Source: Pseudobutyrivibrio ruminis
GTDB lineage: Bacteria; Bacillota; Clostridia; Lachnospirales; Lachnospiraceae
DNA length: 64,000 nucleotides
Assembly (NCBI GenBank): GCA_015057305.1
Contig: SVES01000009.1
Span: 1 to 64,000 of the forward strand
Direction of reading: 5' to 3'
The notes under the pieces were generated by a model. The model did no database searches and was not told the origin of the DNA. It saw only the letters and a program-made list of their open reading frames with translations. Below are positions 43,621 through 53,038 of the stretch, piece by piece; position 1 is the first letter of the stretch; every line of letters begins with the position of its first letter. Both the position numbers and the translations under genes were made by a program.

Positions 43621-45324
43621 TTAACGCTTAAGGTTTATAAGTTCCTCAAGCATAGTATCAGAAACTGTAATTATACGAGAGTTAGCCTGGAAGCCACGCT
43701 GAGTAGTAATCATATCTGTAAATTCAGATGAAAGGTCTACATTAGCCATTTCAAGCTGTCCAGTATTCATAGAAGAACCGTCTGCAGATATATCAATTCC
43801 AATGCCATCGAACTCACCAGAATTCATTGTAGTCTTATAGCAGTTATCTCCCATCTCCTCAAGACCAGATGCATTTGCAAACTGAGCAACTGCAATCTGT
43901 CCTAAAAGAACAGTATTACCATTTGAATATGATCCATAAATCTTACCATCATTCTGAACTGAAAGTCCTGTCATAGTACCAAGCTTTTTACCTTCACCAA
44001 CTGTTGTAGAACCTTCAGCAATACCACGGTTAGCAACAACTGTAGATGTACCGCCGTTGTCGTAGTTCATAAGCTGTGAAAAATCGATTGTAATATTAGA
44101 TAATGCAGCTTCTGGAAGGTTTGGTCTGTTTGGTCCAAGCAGTGAAGTATTAAGTGTTAATGTAGTTCCACCATCATCTCCTGCAGATGTAAGATAGCCT
44201 TCCTTTGTATCAAACTTGAGATTGTAGCTTACACTTGGCATTGTAAGTTTTATAGATGAGCTAGTGTTATATGATATTGCAGTAATCTCAGCATCACTGG
44301 CAACTCCACATACCTCTGCTGGAGTATAGGTTGTAGCTGTTTGAGTTGATGAAAATACTCCTGCTGTCGCATCATATGTGTAATCATAGGTTCCATCATT
44401 AATTGTTAATATTGATGTGCCATCAGCTAATGTAGTGCTAGATGCAGTAAAGCCTGACTTAAGCGAATATGTTTTTTCCGGTGAATTGTCAGTACCAAAA
44501 ATATTCTTAAGTGCATCAGCCTTAAGCTGCGCTTTTTCAGCATCAGTTGTAGTAGCTGTAGAATTGTTGGTTACATATTCGTTAATGTAATCAGCTAATA
44601 TATCATTGTTGTCCTGGTCATAAAGGTTTGTAAGCTCAATTGTATATTCACCCTCTGTACCATCCATAAGCTTTATTGAAAACTTAGCTGTGTATGAATA
44701 ACCCAGGTTATCATACAAGGTGAAGGAACGAACATAGCCATTTGTTGAACTAAACTGACTATCATTTTTATCAACAACGCCGCTGAAGGTAGCCATAGTT
44801 GTAGCTTCTGGGGCACTTGTAAGATTTGCAGGTTGCATAACTCTAAGTGCAGAAACTGTGTCCTTTACAACATTGCTAGTATCATTAGGGTCAACCTGCC
44901 ATCCCATTACCAAATAACCTGTTGTAGTCATTGCAAGGTTACCATTTCCATCAATGTAGAATGAACCAGCACGAGTAAATACATTTTCCGAGCCATTGTT
45001 AACTATAAAGAAATTTGTAGTATTTGAATCGGAAAGCCTGATATCAAGAGCATCTCCTGTTGATTGTGCAGCACCTGATGAAGTGATAGAAATCTTTGTT
45101 GCACCATTAGTAACACCAAGACCTATCTGCTTAGCATTAGTACCACCACGTGTAGCTGTGGCACCAGATGCCTGTGAAGTTGTCTGATACATAATATCAG
45201 AAAATGTGGTTGAAGAAGATTTGAACGCAACTGTGTTTACGTTAGAGATGTTATTACCAATAACATCCATCTTTGTCTGGTGTGTCTTAAGACCTGCTAC
45301 GCCAGAAAAAAGTGATCTCATCAT
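43621..45324 (-). CDS. flgE: Flagellar hook protein FlgE
   Basis: Builds the hook that joins rod and filament. From the ATG at 45324 it has 567 residues: the N-terminal rod/hook motif (SLFSGVAGLKTHQTKMDVIG, then NNISNVNTVAFKSS), a long variable Thr/Ser/Asp-rich middle and the C-terminal DMITTQRGFQANSRIITVSD helix. I chose this ATG because GAGGAGG lies nine bases upstream; the longer form from 45393 translates a hairpin leader. It is the last gene of the first motility unit. Confidence 0.95.
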   Translation of the reverse strand: MMRSLFSGVAGLKTHQTKMDVIGNNISNVNTVAFKSSSTTFSDIMYQTTSQASGATATRGGTNAKQIGLGVTNGATKISITSSGAAQSTGDALDIRLSDSNTTNFFIVNNGSENVFTRAGSFYIDGNGNLAMTTTGYLVMGWQVDPNDTSNVVKDTVSALRVMQPANLTSAPEATTMATFSGVVDKNDSQFSSTNGYVRSFTLYDNLGYSYTAKFSIKLMDGTEGEYTIELTNLYDQDNNDILADYINEYVTNNSTATTTDAEKAQLKADALKNIFGTDNSPEKTYSLKSGFTASSTTLADGTSILTINDGTYDYTYDATAGVFSSTQTATTYTPAEVCGVASDAEITAISYNTSSSIKLTMPSVSYNLKFDTKEGYLTSAGDDGGTTLTLNTSLLGPNRPNLPEAALSNITIDFSQLMNYDNGGTSTVVANRGIAEGSTTVGEGKKLGTMTGLSVQNDGKIYGSYSNGNTVLLGQIAVAQFANASGLEEMGDNCYKTTMNSGEFDGIGIDISADGSSMNTGQLEMANVDLSSEFTDMITTQRGFQANSRIITVSDTMLEELINLKR

Positions 45325-45360
45325 AATGAATGACCTCCTCAAAGCATAATGCAATTGAGG

Positions 45361-45393
45361 TGACTGTTTGCCCCCTCTGTCAGTCAGGGGCAA
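45361..45393 (-). promoter_or_regulatory. Alternative hairpins before flgE
   Basis: In the 89-base gap before flgE, minus strand TTGCCCC (45393-45387) pairs perfectly with GGGGCAA (45374-45368). TGACTG (45386-45381) can instead pair with CAGTCA (45366-45361); the two pairings cross, so they probably exclude each other. No T run follows. The flgE ribosome binding site is about 20 bases downstream. Confidence 0.6.
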
Positions 45394-45413
45394 TTAGCTT
45401 CCATAAGGTCCAG

Positions 45414-45815
45414 CTAAACTATAACAGCACCGTCAATATTTGTAAAAATGTTTTCTTCTGATTCTGTTTGATCCATGGCAGTTACAACTGTTTGATTAGG
45501 TACATTTACGATAAATGCCAATTGATCCACTAAAACTAAAGAATCAGTAATCCCCTTAGCCTGAGCCTTTTGAACTCCTTCTTCCAATCTAAGGGATTGT
45601 TCCTCAGATAATGTGATATTTCTATCGTCAAGTCTCTGAGTAGCGTGCTTAGAGAATTTTAATTCAGAAGTGCTTTCAAGCTTCTGCTTAAAAATATCTT
45701 CAAAGCTTTTACCGCTAATATTGCCAAGTGGTCTAGACTCGGCTGCTGGATTGAGATAAGTTCCAGCCACTTGCTCAATGGAGGTAAAATTTGGATTAAT
45801 ATTTAGATTGCTCAT
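45414..45815 (-). CDS. TIGR02530-type flagellar operon protein
   Basis: Small protein found in Firmicute and spirochete flagellar operons; its role is not well established. The 133 residues include the core FSKHATQRLDDRNITLSEEQ and RLEEGVQKAQAKGITDSLVL, then VDQLAFIVNVPNQTVVTAMD, matching the family. No membrane helix. It lies 9 bases after flgD and 89 bases before flgE, the usual position. Confidence 0.85.
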   Translation of the reverse strand: MSNLNINPNFTSIEQVAGTYLNPAAESRPLGNISGKSFEDIFKQKLESTSELKFSKHATQRLDDRNITLSEEQSLRLEEGVQKAQAKGITDSLVLVDQLAFIVNVPNQTVVTAMDQTESEENIFTNIDGAVIV

Positions 45816-45824
45816 AAATTCCTC

Positions 45825-46958
45825 CTAATTTGAACTGTCATCTCCGCTAACTGCCTCAACTGTTGTTTCTGCAGTTTCTGTAGTTTCTGCAACTGGTGTT
45901 GCTTCTGTTGTTGTGGTTTCTGCAACTGCTTCGCTCTCAACTGTAGCCTCCACATCCGATGTAGTTTCTGTAGATGTTGTTTCTGTTGCTACTGTGCTTT
46001 CTTCTACCGAAGCATTTTCATCATTTGTGGTTTCTGATGTGGAAGTATTTGTATCAGTTTGTGTCGTTGCATCAGTAGTAGTCTCGGTTCCATCGGTATC
46101 CTGATTTGTAGTATCTGATGTAGTCTCCACTGTAGTTGATGCATTAGCCGCCTTTTCAGCTGCCAGCTCCTCTTGTGCCTTTTCAAGAGCTTCCTTTGCT
46201 GCCTGAAGTTCTTCCTTTGCTGCAGCAAGCTCAGCTGCAACCTTTGCTGCTTCCTCATCATCTTCATCAACAGTTTCACTTGAGTTATCGGCAGAATCCC
46301 TTGCTTTAATTAGCTGTGTCATTCGTGTTATTACACTATTATATTTATTAAGAGTGTCTTCACTTAGCATGCTCTTTGTGTAATCATCTAGAGAATTATA
46401 AAGCGTTGCTACTTCATTAACAGCTTCCTCATCTAAAAGAGTAAGGTTTTCTGCATTAGGAAGCTTTTCAATTTTTTCTGTGATTGAAGATGCTAAAAGC
46501 GCTGCTGTGTAGTATGTCTCATCTACGACTGATTCAATTTCATCAACAGAATAAAGCGTTCCGTTTACTTGAACTTTAAGATCACCATTGTCATCCTTTT
46601 TAACAAGCTCAACTGTTCCATGTACTTCTTCGTTTTCATGGTTAATAACAACAGCTTTACCAACTAAGCTATTAGCCTGCATTGATTCCATACTAGACTG
46701 AAGTGATTGAATTGCTTCAATCTGTGTAAAGGATGCCAGCTGTTGAACATACTGACTATTATCAGTAGGTTCCATAGGATCCTGGTATTGCATCTCAGCT
46801 ACTAATAGTTTTAAAAACATTTCTTCGTTGTACTGAGAGCCTTGGGTACTATCTGTTTTGGATGTGCTAAGAGTTGAAGACTTTGTAGCTTCCTGGGAAG
46901 CTTCTGTCTTTTTATAAGCTCCATTAGTAACAGAACCCCAAAATAGATTATCTGCCAT
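45825..46958 (-). CDS. flgD: Flagellar hook-capping protein FlgD with long Thr/Glu-rich tail
   Basis: Cap on which hook subunits polymerise. The N-terminal part shows YNEEMFLKLLVAEMQYQDP and MEPTDNSQYVQQLASFTQIE, the FlgD signature, followed by NSLVGKAVVINHENEEV. After about residue 220 it turns into a Glu/Ala coiled-coil stretch and then about 110 residues almost only of Thr, Ser, Glu, Val and Asp. The usual C-terminal beta domain is not recognisable, which is unusual. 377 residues. It lies 17 bases after fliK. Confidence 0.9.
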   Translation of the reverse strand: MADNLFWGSVTNGAYKKTEASQEATKSSTLSTSKTDSTQGSQYNEEMFLKLLVAEMQYQDPMEPTDNSQYVQQLASFTQIEAIQSLQSSMESMQANSLVGKAVVINHENEEVHGTVELVKKDDNGDLKVQVNGTLYSVDEIESVVDETYYTAALLASSITEKIEKLPNAENLTLLDEEAVNEVATLYNSLDDYTKSMLSEDTLNKYNSVITRMTQLIKARDSADNSSETVDEDDEEAAKVAAELAAAKEELQAAKEALEKAQEELAAEKAANASTTVETTSDTTNQDTDGTETTTDATTQTDTNTSTSETTNDENASVEESTVATETTSTETTSDVEATVESEAVAETTTTEATPVAETTETAETTVEAVSGDDSSN

Positions 46959-46975
46959 CTAATTCCTCCTCCCTT

Positions 46976-48442
46976 TTACGCCTGAAAATCCAGGGTGTTA
47001 CCATTATCTTTCATCATCTGAGCAATCAATATATCCTCTTCCGACATAAGCCCTGACAATTCATCCATATTATTCAGATTAATTTTTGAGCTTCGTCCTT
47101 GAGAATTATTAGACTGTTCTTCACGTCTTTCTTCACCCTTGGCGTCTTCTTCAAGATTCCTCTCAAACTCATGTGTGCCAACAGAAACTTCGATAGAAGT
47201 AACCTTTGTAGAGCTTTGATTCATCTCCACTTTCATATTAGCCATTTGGGCTTCAAGAGCTTGCTTTACAGCATCATTTTCTGTAAAAATTCTTGCCGTG
47301 ATTTCGTCACCCTTTTGAGTAACCTCCATGTAAATTTTTCCCAATCCCTCTGGATTAAGAGTCATTTCCATTGTTGTAGTCTCAGCTTCATTTAAAATTC
47401 TAGCCTGTTCAACCAGTTGACTGACAATCTTTTCAGCTGTAACTGTTTCTCCACTTGGAAGATAAACAATTTGTTCTTCTGGAATAAATTGAACCTGAGT
47501 CCTATTTTCCGCAAAGGCAAATCCCTCTGTCCTGATTACAGGTGCATCTTCCTTAGGAATATCCTGTACAGCCTTTTGCTGTGTAAAATCCTTGCCAGAA
47601 AATTCCTTTTGCTGCTGACTATCAAAGCCTTCCTTATTGTCCAGCTTGATTTCAACATTGCTTTCCACTTCCTCTGGATTTTCCTCAACCGTAGCATCAG
47701 TATTCTCATTAGATACTACAGGTTTCACCTGGGTGGACTGCTCAGCTTCATCCACGATTTCTACAACAGGAGCCTGTTCCTTAGGAATATCAGCCTTAAC
47801 AATAGGTTCTACCTCTACCGGTTGCTCCTCAGGTAGTTCTACTTGAACTTCTGCGTTAATATCAAGACTAATCACAAAGTCCTTAACATCACTAAAGTTC
47901 ATTCCAGTTTCTTTAAAAAGCTGATCCGTGATAATCGTTACAGAATCTAATATGTTTTTAAACTCCTCGCTCATTACAAGAGAAATAGAGTCCTCCTGAC
48001 CTGTAAGTGTAGCTACAAGCTCTGCCAAGTTTTGAGGATTAAATAAATCAATCATTGTGAGCCCCAGGGTTTCCATAGCTTCTTCTATTTCATCCTCTGT
48101 CACATTAAGCTCTTCTTCAATGATTTCTTTCACCTCATTGCAAGCCTCATCAACCTTTTCCTTAAGATTTTCAGTGTCAACAGCACTTGTGTCTTCCTTG
48201 TTGTTAGAATTAACTTCTTTCACACTTGCCATCTTTTCTCCAGCAGTCTTAATATCTGCTTTAGACATAGGCTTTGGCACTTCCATATCACCAGGTCCTG
48301 TAGGAGCATTAGAATCAGCAACGTTTTGTAAGGTCTGTTCAAATCTGCTATTAGTCTTAATGCCATCAGCTTTTAAATCAGGCATTTCTAGACTAATGCT
48401 GTTTACTTGGACAAGCATTTTAGAAACATTGCTACTTGTCAT
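46976..48442 (-). CDS. fliK: Flagellar hook-length control protein FliK
   Basis: Measures the hook and triggers the FlhB switch. The first 320 or so residues are acidic and low in complexity (many E, V, D, N), as FliK proteins tend to be. The C-terminal Flg_hook domain shows ATTTMEMTLNPEGLGKIYME and QALEAQMANMKVEM, followed by a Glu/Arg-rich tail. 488 residues. It sits after the MotE-like gene (56-base gap) and 17 bases before flgD. Confidence 0.88.
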   Translation of the reverse strand: MTSSNVSKMLVQVNSISLEMPDLKADGIKTNSRFEQTLQNVADSNAPTGPGDMEVPKPMSKADIKTAGEKMASVKEVNSNNKEDTSAVDTENLKEKVDEACNEVKEIIEEELNVTEDEIEEAMETLGLTMIDLFNPQNLAELVATLTGQEDSISLVMSEEFKNILDSVTIITDQLFKETGMNFSDVKDFVISLDINAEVQVELPEEQPVEVEPIVKADIPKEQAPVVEIVDEAEQSTQVKPVVSNENTDATVEENPEEVESNVEIKLDNKEGFDSQQQKEFSGKDFTQQKAVQDIPKEDAPVIRTEGFAFAENRTQVQFIPEEQIVYLPSGETVTAEKIVSQLVEQARILNEAETTTMEMTLNPEGLGKIYMEVTQKGDEITARIFTENDAVKQALEAQMANMKVEMNQSSTKVTSIEVSVGTHEFERNLEEDAKGEERREEQSNNSQGRSSKINLNNMDELSGLMSEEDILIAQMMKDNGNTLDFQA

Positions 48443-48498
48443 GCAATTTCCTCCTTTCTTAATATTCTGTTTTCAAATTACTTATTATAAAACTTAAA

Positions 48499-49353
48499 TT
48501 ATGGCTCCATCATTTCCGTAAGGATTGCTGCATTTTCTTCATCCATGGCAGCTAAAATATCTGACCTTGTAGCTGCATCCATTGCTTGTAATATTTCACA
48601 TACAAGATCAAAATCATCGGTCATTGTATCAAATATTGCCGCAGCATTTTTAGCCTTCATGCTTGAATAAGTCTTAACATAATCCTCAATTTCTTCGTCA
48701 GTCTGTAGCTGAGAAACCACCTGTCTGTAGATAGTTTCTGCATTTTCAGGCTCAATGGACTCATAATAAGTCTTATATTCATTTATATCGGGTGCATTAT
48801 CCGAAAAAACAACCTCTTCATAAAATTTTTCTTTTTCTTCTTCGAATGCAGCCTCATTTGCCTTGTACTGAGCCAACTCTGCAGAGGCCGCCTCCAATTC
48901 AGCAATATAATCGCTATTAGCTGTCCCCTCTGTCTTTAGAGCCTCTATCTCAGTCTCCAATTCCTTTATCCTTTCAACAGCCTCTTCAACGGTGTCGTAA
49001 GGTAATTCTTCTTCGGCTTCCTCAGGAATATATTCTTCTATTCCAGGCAAAATCCTATTAACATAAGGCACGTCTTTAAGCACAGGAAAAAGAACGGTTG
49101 AACCAAAACCGCCCACATCCATTTTTACGAGAAAGGCAAAAATAACAAGCCAGATTAAAATAATGAGAAGTACAACGAAGCCCATGATGATTCTGCCACC
49201 AATCCCAAGGCTTTCCTCATCTTCTTCGATGACCTCTCCATTTTTCTTAGCCTCTTTTCTAGCAAGCTTTTCAGCTTTTTTTGCTTCCTTCGCCGCCTTT
49301 TTTGCTGCCTTTTTGTCTACCTTTTCTTCTGTTGCCTCTGTAACATCTGCCAT
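48499..49353 (-). CDS. MotE/YlxF-like membrane protein with MgtE-N-like domain
   Basis: Role in motility likely but unproven here. The N-terminus is very Lys/Ala-rich (KKAAKKAAKEAKKAEKLARK), then one helix (GFVVLLIILIWLVIFAFLV), a coiled-coil stretch (AVERIKELETEIEALKTEG) and a C-terminal MgtE-N/FliG-like helical domain with YSSMKAKNAAAIFDTMTDDF and AMDAATRSDILAAMDEENAA. Known: B. subtilis YlxF and MotE have this layout and this place (after fliJ, before fliK). 284 residues. It begins two bases before the fliJ stop region. Confidence 0.82.
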   Translation of the reverse strand: MADVTEATEEKVDKKAAKKAAKEAKKAEKLARKEAKKNGEVIEEDEESLGIGGRIIMGFVVLLIILIWLVIFAFLVKMDVGGFGSTVLFPVLKDVPYVNRILPGIEEYIPEEAEEELPYDTVEEAVERIKELETEIEALKTEGTANSDYIAELEAASAELAQYKANEAAFEEEKEKFYEEVVFSDNAPDINEYKTYYESIEPENAETIYRQVVSQLQTDEEIEDYVKTYSSMKAKNAAAIFDTMTDDFDLVCEILQAMDAATRSDILAAMDEENAAILTEMMEP

Positions 49354-49355
49354 AA

Positions 49356-49811
49356 TTATTCTTCCTCTTTTTCACCATTGAAATATGAATAACTAACTAA
49401 TTCGTCGGTAATTTTTCCTTCTTCATAGTCCAATTCATCTAAAAATTGTTCAAAAGCATTCTCTCTAAGCTTTTCATGCATTTTTCTTTCCATCATAACC
49501 TCGTTAAGCTTTCTTCTGGCTACTTCCATAGCCTTTTGAGCCTTTGAAAGCTCAATCATTTGGTCTCTAAGAACCACCTTCATAGACTGAATTGCATTTT
49601 TACAGCTTTTAATTTCTTTTACATCAATAGTACCAATAGAAAGCTCCTTTAAACGTCGCTCATAGCCTGCCTGCTTAATCATTAATTCCTTAAGCTTTTG
49701 TTGTTCCTCGTTGAATCTGGCAGTAGCCATACCAAAATTAGCCTTTTCTTGCTCTTCTATTTTTTGTTTTAGCTCGAGGATATTTTGCATCCTATACACA
49801 AACTTTGCCAT
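49356..49811 (-). CDS. fliJ: Flagellar export protein FliJ
   Basis: Coiled-coil protein that links the FliI ATPase ring to FlhA. The 151 residues are almost wholly helical and charged, with FVYRMQNILELKQKIEEQEK at the start and KKELSIGTIDVKEIKSCK-type heptads in the middle. It follows fliI by 14 bases and precedes the MotE-like gene by two. FliJ is poorly conserved in sequence; position and pattern support the call. Confidence 0.88.
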   Translation of the reverse strand: MAKFVYRMQNILELKQKIEEQEKANFGMATARFNEEQQKLKELMIKQAGYERRLKELSIGTIDVKEIKSCKNAIQSMKVVLRDQMIELSKAQKAMEVARRKLNEVMMERKMHEKLRENAFEQFLDELDYEEGKITDELVSYSYFNGEKEEE

Positions 49812-49825
49812 GGCATACTCCTACA

Positions 49826-51136
49826 TTAATCCTGAAAAATTGCAGTCATCTGTGCTACTATATCATCAAACTCAAACTTATCATGAGTCTGCTGAAGCAA
49901 GAAATCATTAACAGCATCTATCTTTTTTATGGCATAATCAATAGATTTATTTGAGCCATTTTTGTATGCACCTATATTAATCAAATCTTCTGCTTCCTGG
50001 TATGTTGCCAGCACATTTTTCAGCTTACCTGCAACAGCCTTATGCTCAGGAGTAGCCACTGCAGACATTACTCTGGATATAGATTGCAAAACATCTATAG
50101 CTGGGTAATGATTCTTTTGTGCAAGCTTTCTATTAAGCATAATATGTCCATCCAAAATTGATCTGGCTGTATCAGTAATAGGTTCATTAAAATCATCGCC
50201 ATCAACAAGGACCGTATAAAGTCCTGTTATGGAGCCAACTGCAGAATTACCTGCCCTTTCCAAAAGCCTAGGCATTTCAGAATATACAGATGGCGGATAA
50301 CCTCTGGTAACAGGAGGCTCACCTGATGCCAAACCAATTTCACGCTGAGCCATAGAAAAACGGGTAAGAGAATCCATCATAAGTAGAACATCCCTTCCCT
50401 GGTCTCTAAAATATTCAGCGATTGCTGTGGCAGTAAGTGCCGCCTTTTTTCGAATAAGCGCTGGCTTGTCAGAGGTAGCACAAACAACTACAGACCTTGC
50501 CATGCCTTCAGGTCCCAAGTCATTTTCAACGAATTCTCTAACCTCTCGCCCACGCTCCCCAATAAGAGCTATAACGTTTATTTCCGCCTTTGTATTACGG
50601 GCAAACATACCCATCAAGGTTGATTTACCGACACCAGAACCAGCAAATATACCAATTCTTTGTCCCTTTCCAACAGTAATAAGACCATCTACAGCCTTAA
50701 CACCAAGAGATAGAGGTTCCTTAATAATTACCCTTGACATAGGATCTGGCGGATCAGCTTCTGCTGGATATTCAACTAAGCCTTCAAATTCAGTTAAATC
50801 ATCAACATCCGAAGGAACTCCAAGACCATCTACCAAATGACCCAAGAGCTCATCTCCAACAGCCACCCCCAAAGGGTGACCTGTATTTTCCACCATGCAG
50901 CCTACGCCTATACCTTCAACATTCTCGTAAGGCATCAAAAGCAGACGTTTGTCCTTAAATCCGACAACCTCTGCTTTTATTCTTTCTCCAGAACCTTCTA
51001 CAATAATTTCACATAAGTCACGTAGCTTTGCCTCAGGTCCAACTGATTCAATTGTAAGTCCAACAACCTTAACAACCTTGCCAAGGGATTTAAAATAATC
51101 CTTATCAATAAGCTGCATCAGTGAATTTTGGTCCAA
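49826..51136 (-). CDS. fliI: Flagellar export ATPase FliI
   Basis: ATPase that drives substrate unfolding and export. Walker A is FAGSGVGKSTLMGMF, with VIALIGERGREVREF, LLMMDSLTRFSMAQRE and EPPVTRGYPPSVYSEMPRLL conserved. 436 residues. The start is TTG with AAGGAGA about seven bases upstream; the next ATG, six codons on, lacks a ribosome binding site. It lies 11 bases after fliH and 14 before fliJ. Confidence 0.96.
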   Translation of the reverse strand: MDQNSLMQLIDKDYFKSLGKVVKVVGLTIESVGPEAKLRDLCEIIVEGSGERIKAEVVGFKDKRLLLMPYENVEGIGVGCMVENTGHPLGVAVGDELLGHLVDGLGVPSDVDDLTEFEGLVEYPAEADPPDPMSRVIIKEPLSLGVKAVDGLITVGKGQRIGIFAGSGVGKSTLMGMFARNTKAEINVIALIGERGREVREFVENDLGPEGMARSVVVCATSDKPALIRKKAALTATAIAEYFRDQGRDVLLMMDSLTRFSMAQREIGLASGEPPVTRGYPPSVYSEMPRLLERAGNSAVGSITGLYTVLVDGDDFNEPITDTARSILDGHIMLNRKLAQKNHYPAIDVLQSISRVMSAVATPEHKAVAGKLKNVLATYQEAEDLINIGAYKNGSNKSIDYAIKKIDAVNDFLLQQTHDKFEFDDIVAQMTAIFQD

Positions 51137-51147
51137 TTTTCTTCTCC

Positions 51148-52038
51148 TTAGCTTAAGGCTTTTATTTCTCTTATAAGATTATCCAGTTCTGTATCAATGC
51201 TACAATCAAAAATACCACCATCTGTTTCAATGATACATTGACTGTCATTTAGAAGGGGATCTGCAATAATATCAAGACCTACCTCTGTACCAACCTTACC
51301 CTGGATTTCATCCTTCTTACTTTTTATAAATTCTGCATTTGCGTCACTGACCTTAATCTGCATTTGTCCAGTGCGCTCTATTTTCATAATACAATGGTCA
51401 AGCAAATGATAAATAACTTCTTTTCTGCCAGAAAGCTCCGCCGAAAAAACATGTTCAAAAACAGGCAAACACATTTCAACTATTTCACGCTCCATTTGAA
51501 GCTGGCGCTCCATAAACTCATTTTGTATTTTATCGATTTCAGCCTGCATTTGAGCCTGAGAGTTTTGCAATTCAACTGCCGCTCTTTGAGTTCCTTCGTT
51601 ATAGCCTTCCTTTTCTCCATCCTGACGAGCCAGATTTTTCATGGCATCTGCGTTAAGCTGAGCAGCTGAAAGAATCTCCTGAGCCTGAGAATTAGCATCT
51701 GCTATTATCTGATCGGCTTCCATTCTTGCCTGTTCTAATATTTCCTCTGTCTGAGCAGACATGTCAGGTTCTTCCTTTTGAGCAATAGTATCAACCAATC
51801 CAAGAAACTCATCTGTATCCATTCCCTCAGGAATTTCTTCCCCTGACTCTCGCATGGCTGCAAGACGACGTTCTCTTTCTTCGTCTAATATTTTTGCTTT
51901 ATATTCATTTTCTTGCTTTAATATCAACTGCTTGGCAAGCTCGTTAGAGTCAATAACAAGTCGCTCTCTCTCGCCTTCCTCGTCAACAGAATCTGGAGCA
52001 ACAGTAAAGCCATAAATGACATTTTTACTAGACAACAA
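51148..52038 (-). CDS. fliH: Flagellar assembly protein FliH
   Basis: Negative regulator and C-ring tether of FliI. Mostly helical and charged, with a long coiled coil (QEILSAAQLNADAMKNLARQ) and a C-terminal FliH domain ending in DCSIDTELDNLIREIKAL. I place the start at a TTG (52038, 296 residues) with GGAGG eight bases upstream; a GTG at 52053 is in frame but has no ribosome binding site. The start overlaps the end of fliG by 11 bases, so the two are coupled. Sequence conservation is weak, but position and fold fit. Confidence 0.85.
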   Translation of the reverse strand: MLSSKNVIYGFTVAPDSVDEEGERERLVIDSNELAKQLILKQENEYKAKILDEERERRLAAMRESGEEIPEGMDTDEFLGLVDTIAQKEEPDMSAQTEEILEQARMEADQIIADANSQAQEILSAAQLNADAMKNLARQDGEKEGYNEGTQRAAVELQNSQAQMQAEIDKIQNEFMERQLQMEREIVEMCLPVFEHVFSAELSGRKEVIYHLLDHCIMKIERTGQMQIKVSDANAEFIKSKKDEIQGKVGTEVGLDIIADPLLNDSQCIIETDGGIFDCSIDTELDNLIREIKALS

Positions 52039-53035
52039 GTTCGTCTCCTCCACCTCTAGATATTACAATTTCTGCAGAGTCTTCAAGCTTTCTAATGATA
52101 CCTACAATCTTTTGTTGTGCTTCTTCAACATCCTTCATACGAACAGGTCCCATGAATTCCATATCTTCCTTTATCATGGCTGCAAGACGTGAAGAAAGGT
52201 TTTTAAAGATTGCTGCTTGAACCTCATCATTTGCACCCTTAAGAGCAACACCAAGGTCAGAGTTATCAACATCTCTAAGGACACGCTGAATAGCTCTATC
52301 ATCAAGCAACAAGATATCCTCGAATACGAACATCTTCTTTCTGATTTCTTCTGCAAGCTCTGGCTCTTCGATTTCAAGTGATTCCATGATACGTTTTTCA
52401 GTACCACGATCAACAGTATTCAAAATGTTAACAACAGCATCTACACCACCAGCAATTGTGTAATCCTGATTAATAAGTGATGAAAGCTTTCTTTCAAGAA
52501 CTCTTTCAACTTCTTTGATAACCTCAGGACTGGTTCTGTCCATCATAGCTATACGTTTTGCAACATCAGCCTGTTTTTCAGGAGGCAATGCGCCAATAAT
52601 AAGTGATGCTTGCCCAGCTGAAAGGTAAGAAAGAATCATTGCTATAGTCTGTGGATGTTCATCCTGTATAAAGTTAAGAACCTGAGCAGGTTCAGTTTTT
52701 CTAATAAATTCAAAAGGTCTAACCTGTAGAGATGCAGTAAGCTTAGTAATAACATCCTGTGCCTTATCATCTCCAAGAGCTTTCTCCAAAAGTTCCTTAG
52801 CGTAACCAATACCGCCTTCTGCAATATATTGCTGAGCCAAGCAAACCTGATAGAACTCTTCAATAACTTCTTCCTTGAGTGCTGGGGAAATACTTCTCGT
52901 ATTAGCAATCTCAAGTGTAAGCTCTTCAATTTCCTCTTCCTTGAGATGCTTAAATATCTGAGCAGACTTCTCCGGTCCAAGGGCAATTAAAAGTATAGCC
53001 GCCTTTTGCACGCCATTTAAATCTTCAGTCGCCAT
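52028..53035 (-). CDS. fliG: Flagellar motor switch protein FliG
   Basis: C-ring protein that contacts MotA and carries torque. The 335 residues have the N-terminal FliF-binding domain, the middle EHPQTIAMILSYLSAGQASL motif and the C-terminal charged torque helix region (LLDDRAIQRVLRDVDNSDLG and GPVRMKDVEEAQQKIVGIIR). It lies three bases after fliF and overlaps fliH. Nothing is unusual. Confidence 0.97.
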   Translation of the reverse strand: MATEDLNGVQKAAILLIALGPEKSAQIFKHLKEEEIEELTLEIANTRSISPALKEEVIEEFYQVCLAQQYIAEGGIGYAKELLEKALGDDKAQDVITKLTASLQVRPFEFIRKTEPAQVLNFIQDEHPQTIAMILSYLSAGQASLIIGALPPEKQADVAKRIAMMDRTSPEVIKEVERVLERKLSSLINQDYTIAGGVDAVVNILNTVDRGTEKRIMESLEIEEPELAEEIRKKMFVFEDILLLDDRAIQRVLRDVDNSDLGVALKGANDEVQAAIFKNLSSRLAAMIKEDMEFMGPVRMKDVEEAQQKIVGIIRKLEDSAEIVISRGGGDELVV

Positions 53036-53038
53036 AAA

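Noticed and set aside
45840-46140. CRISPR-like repeats in the flgD region
   Set aside because: The repeats are coding, imperfect and in frame with Thr/Glu codons, with no spacers.
48057-48497. Plus-strand Ser-rich open frame opposite fliK
   Set aside because: Shadow of the acidic FliK codons; no ribosome binding site or family match.
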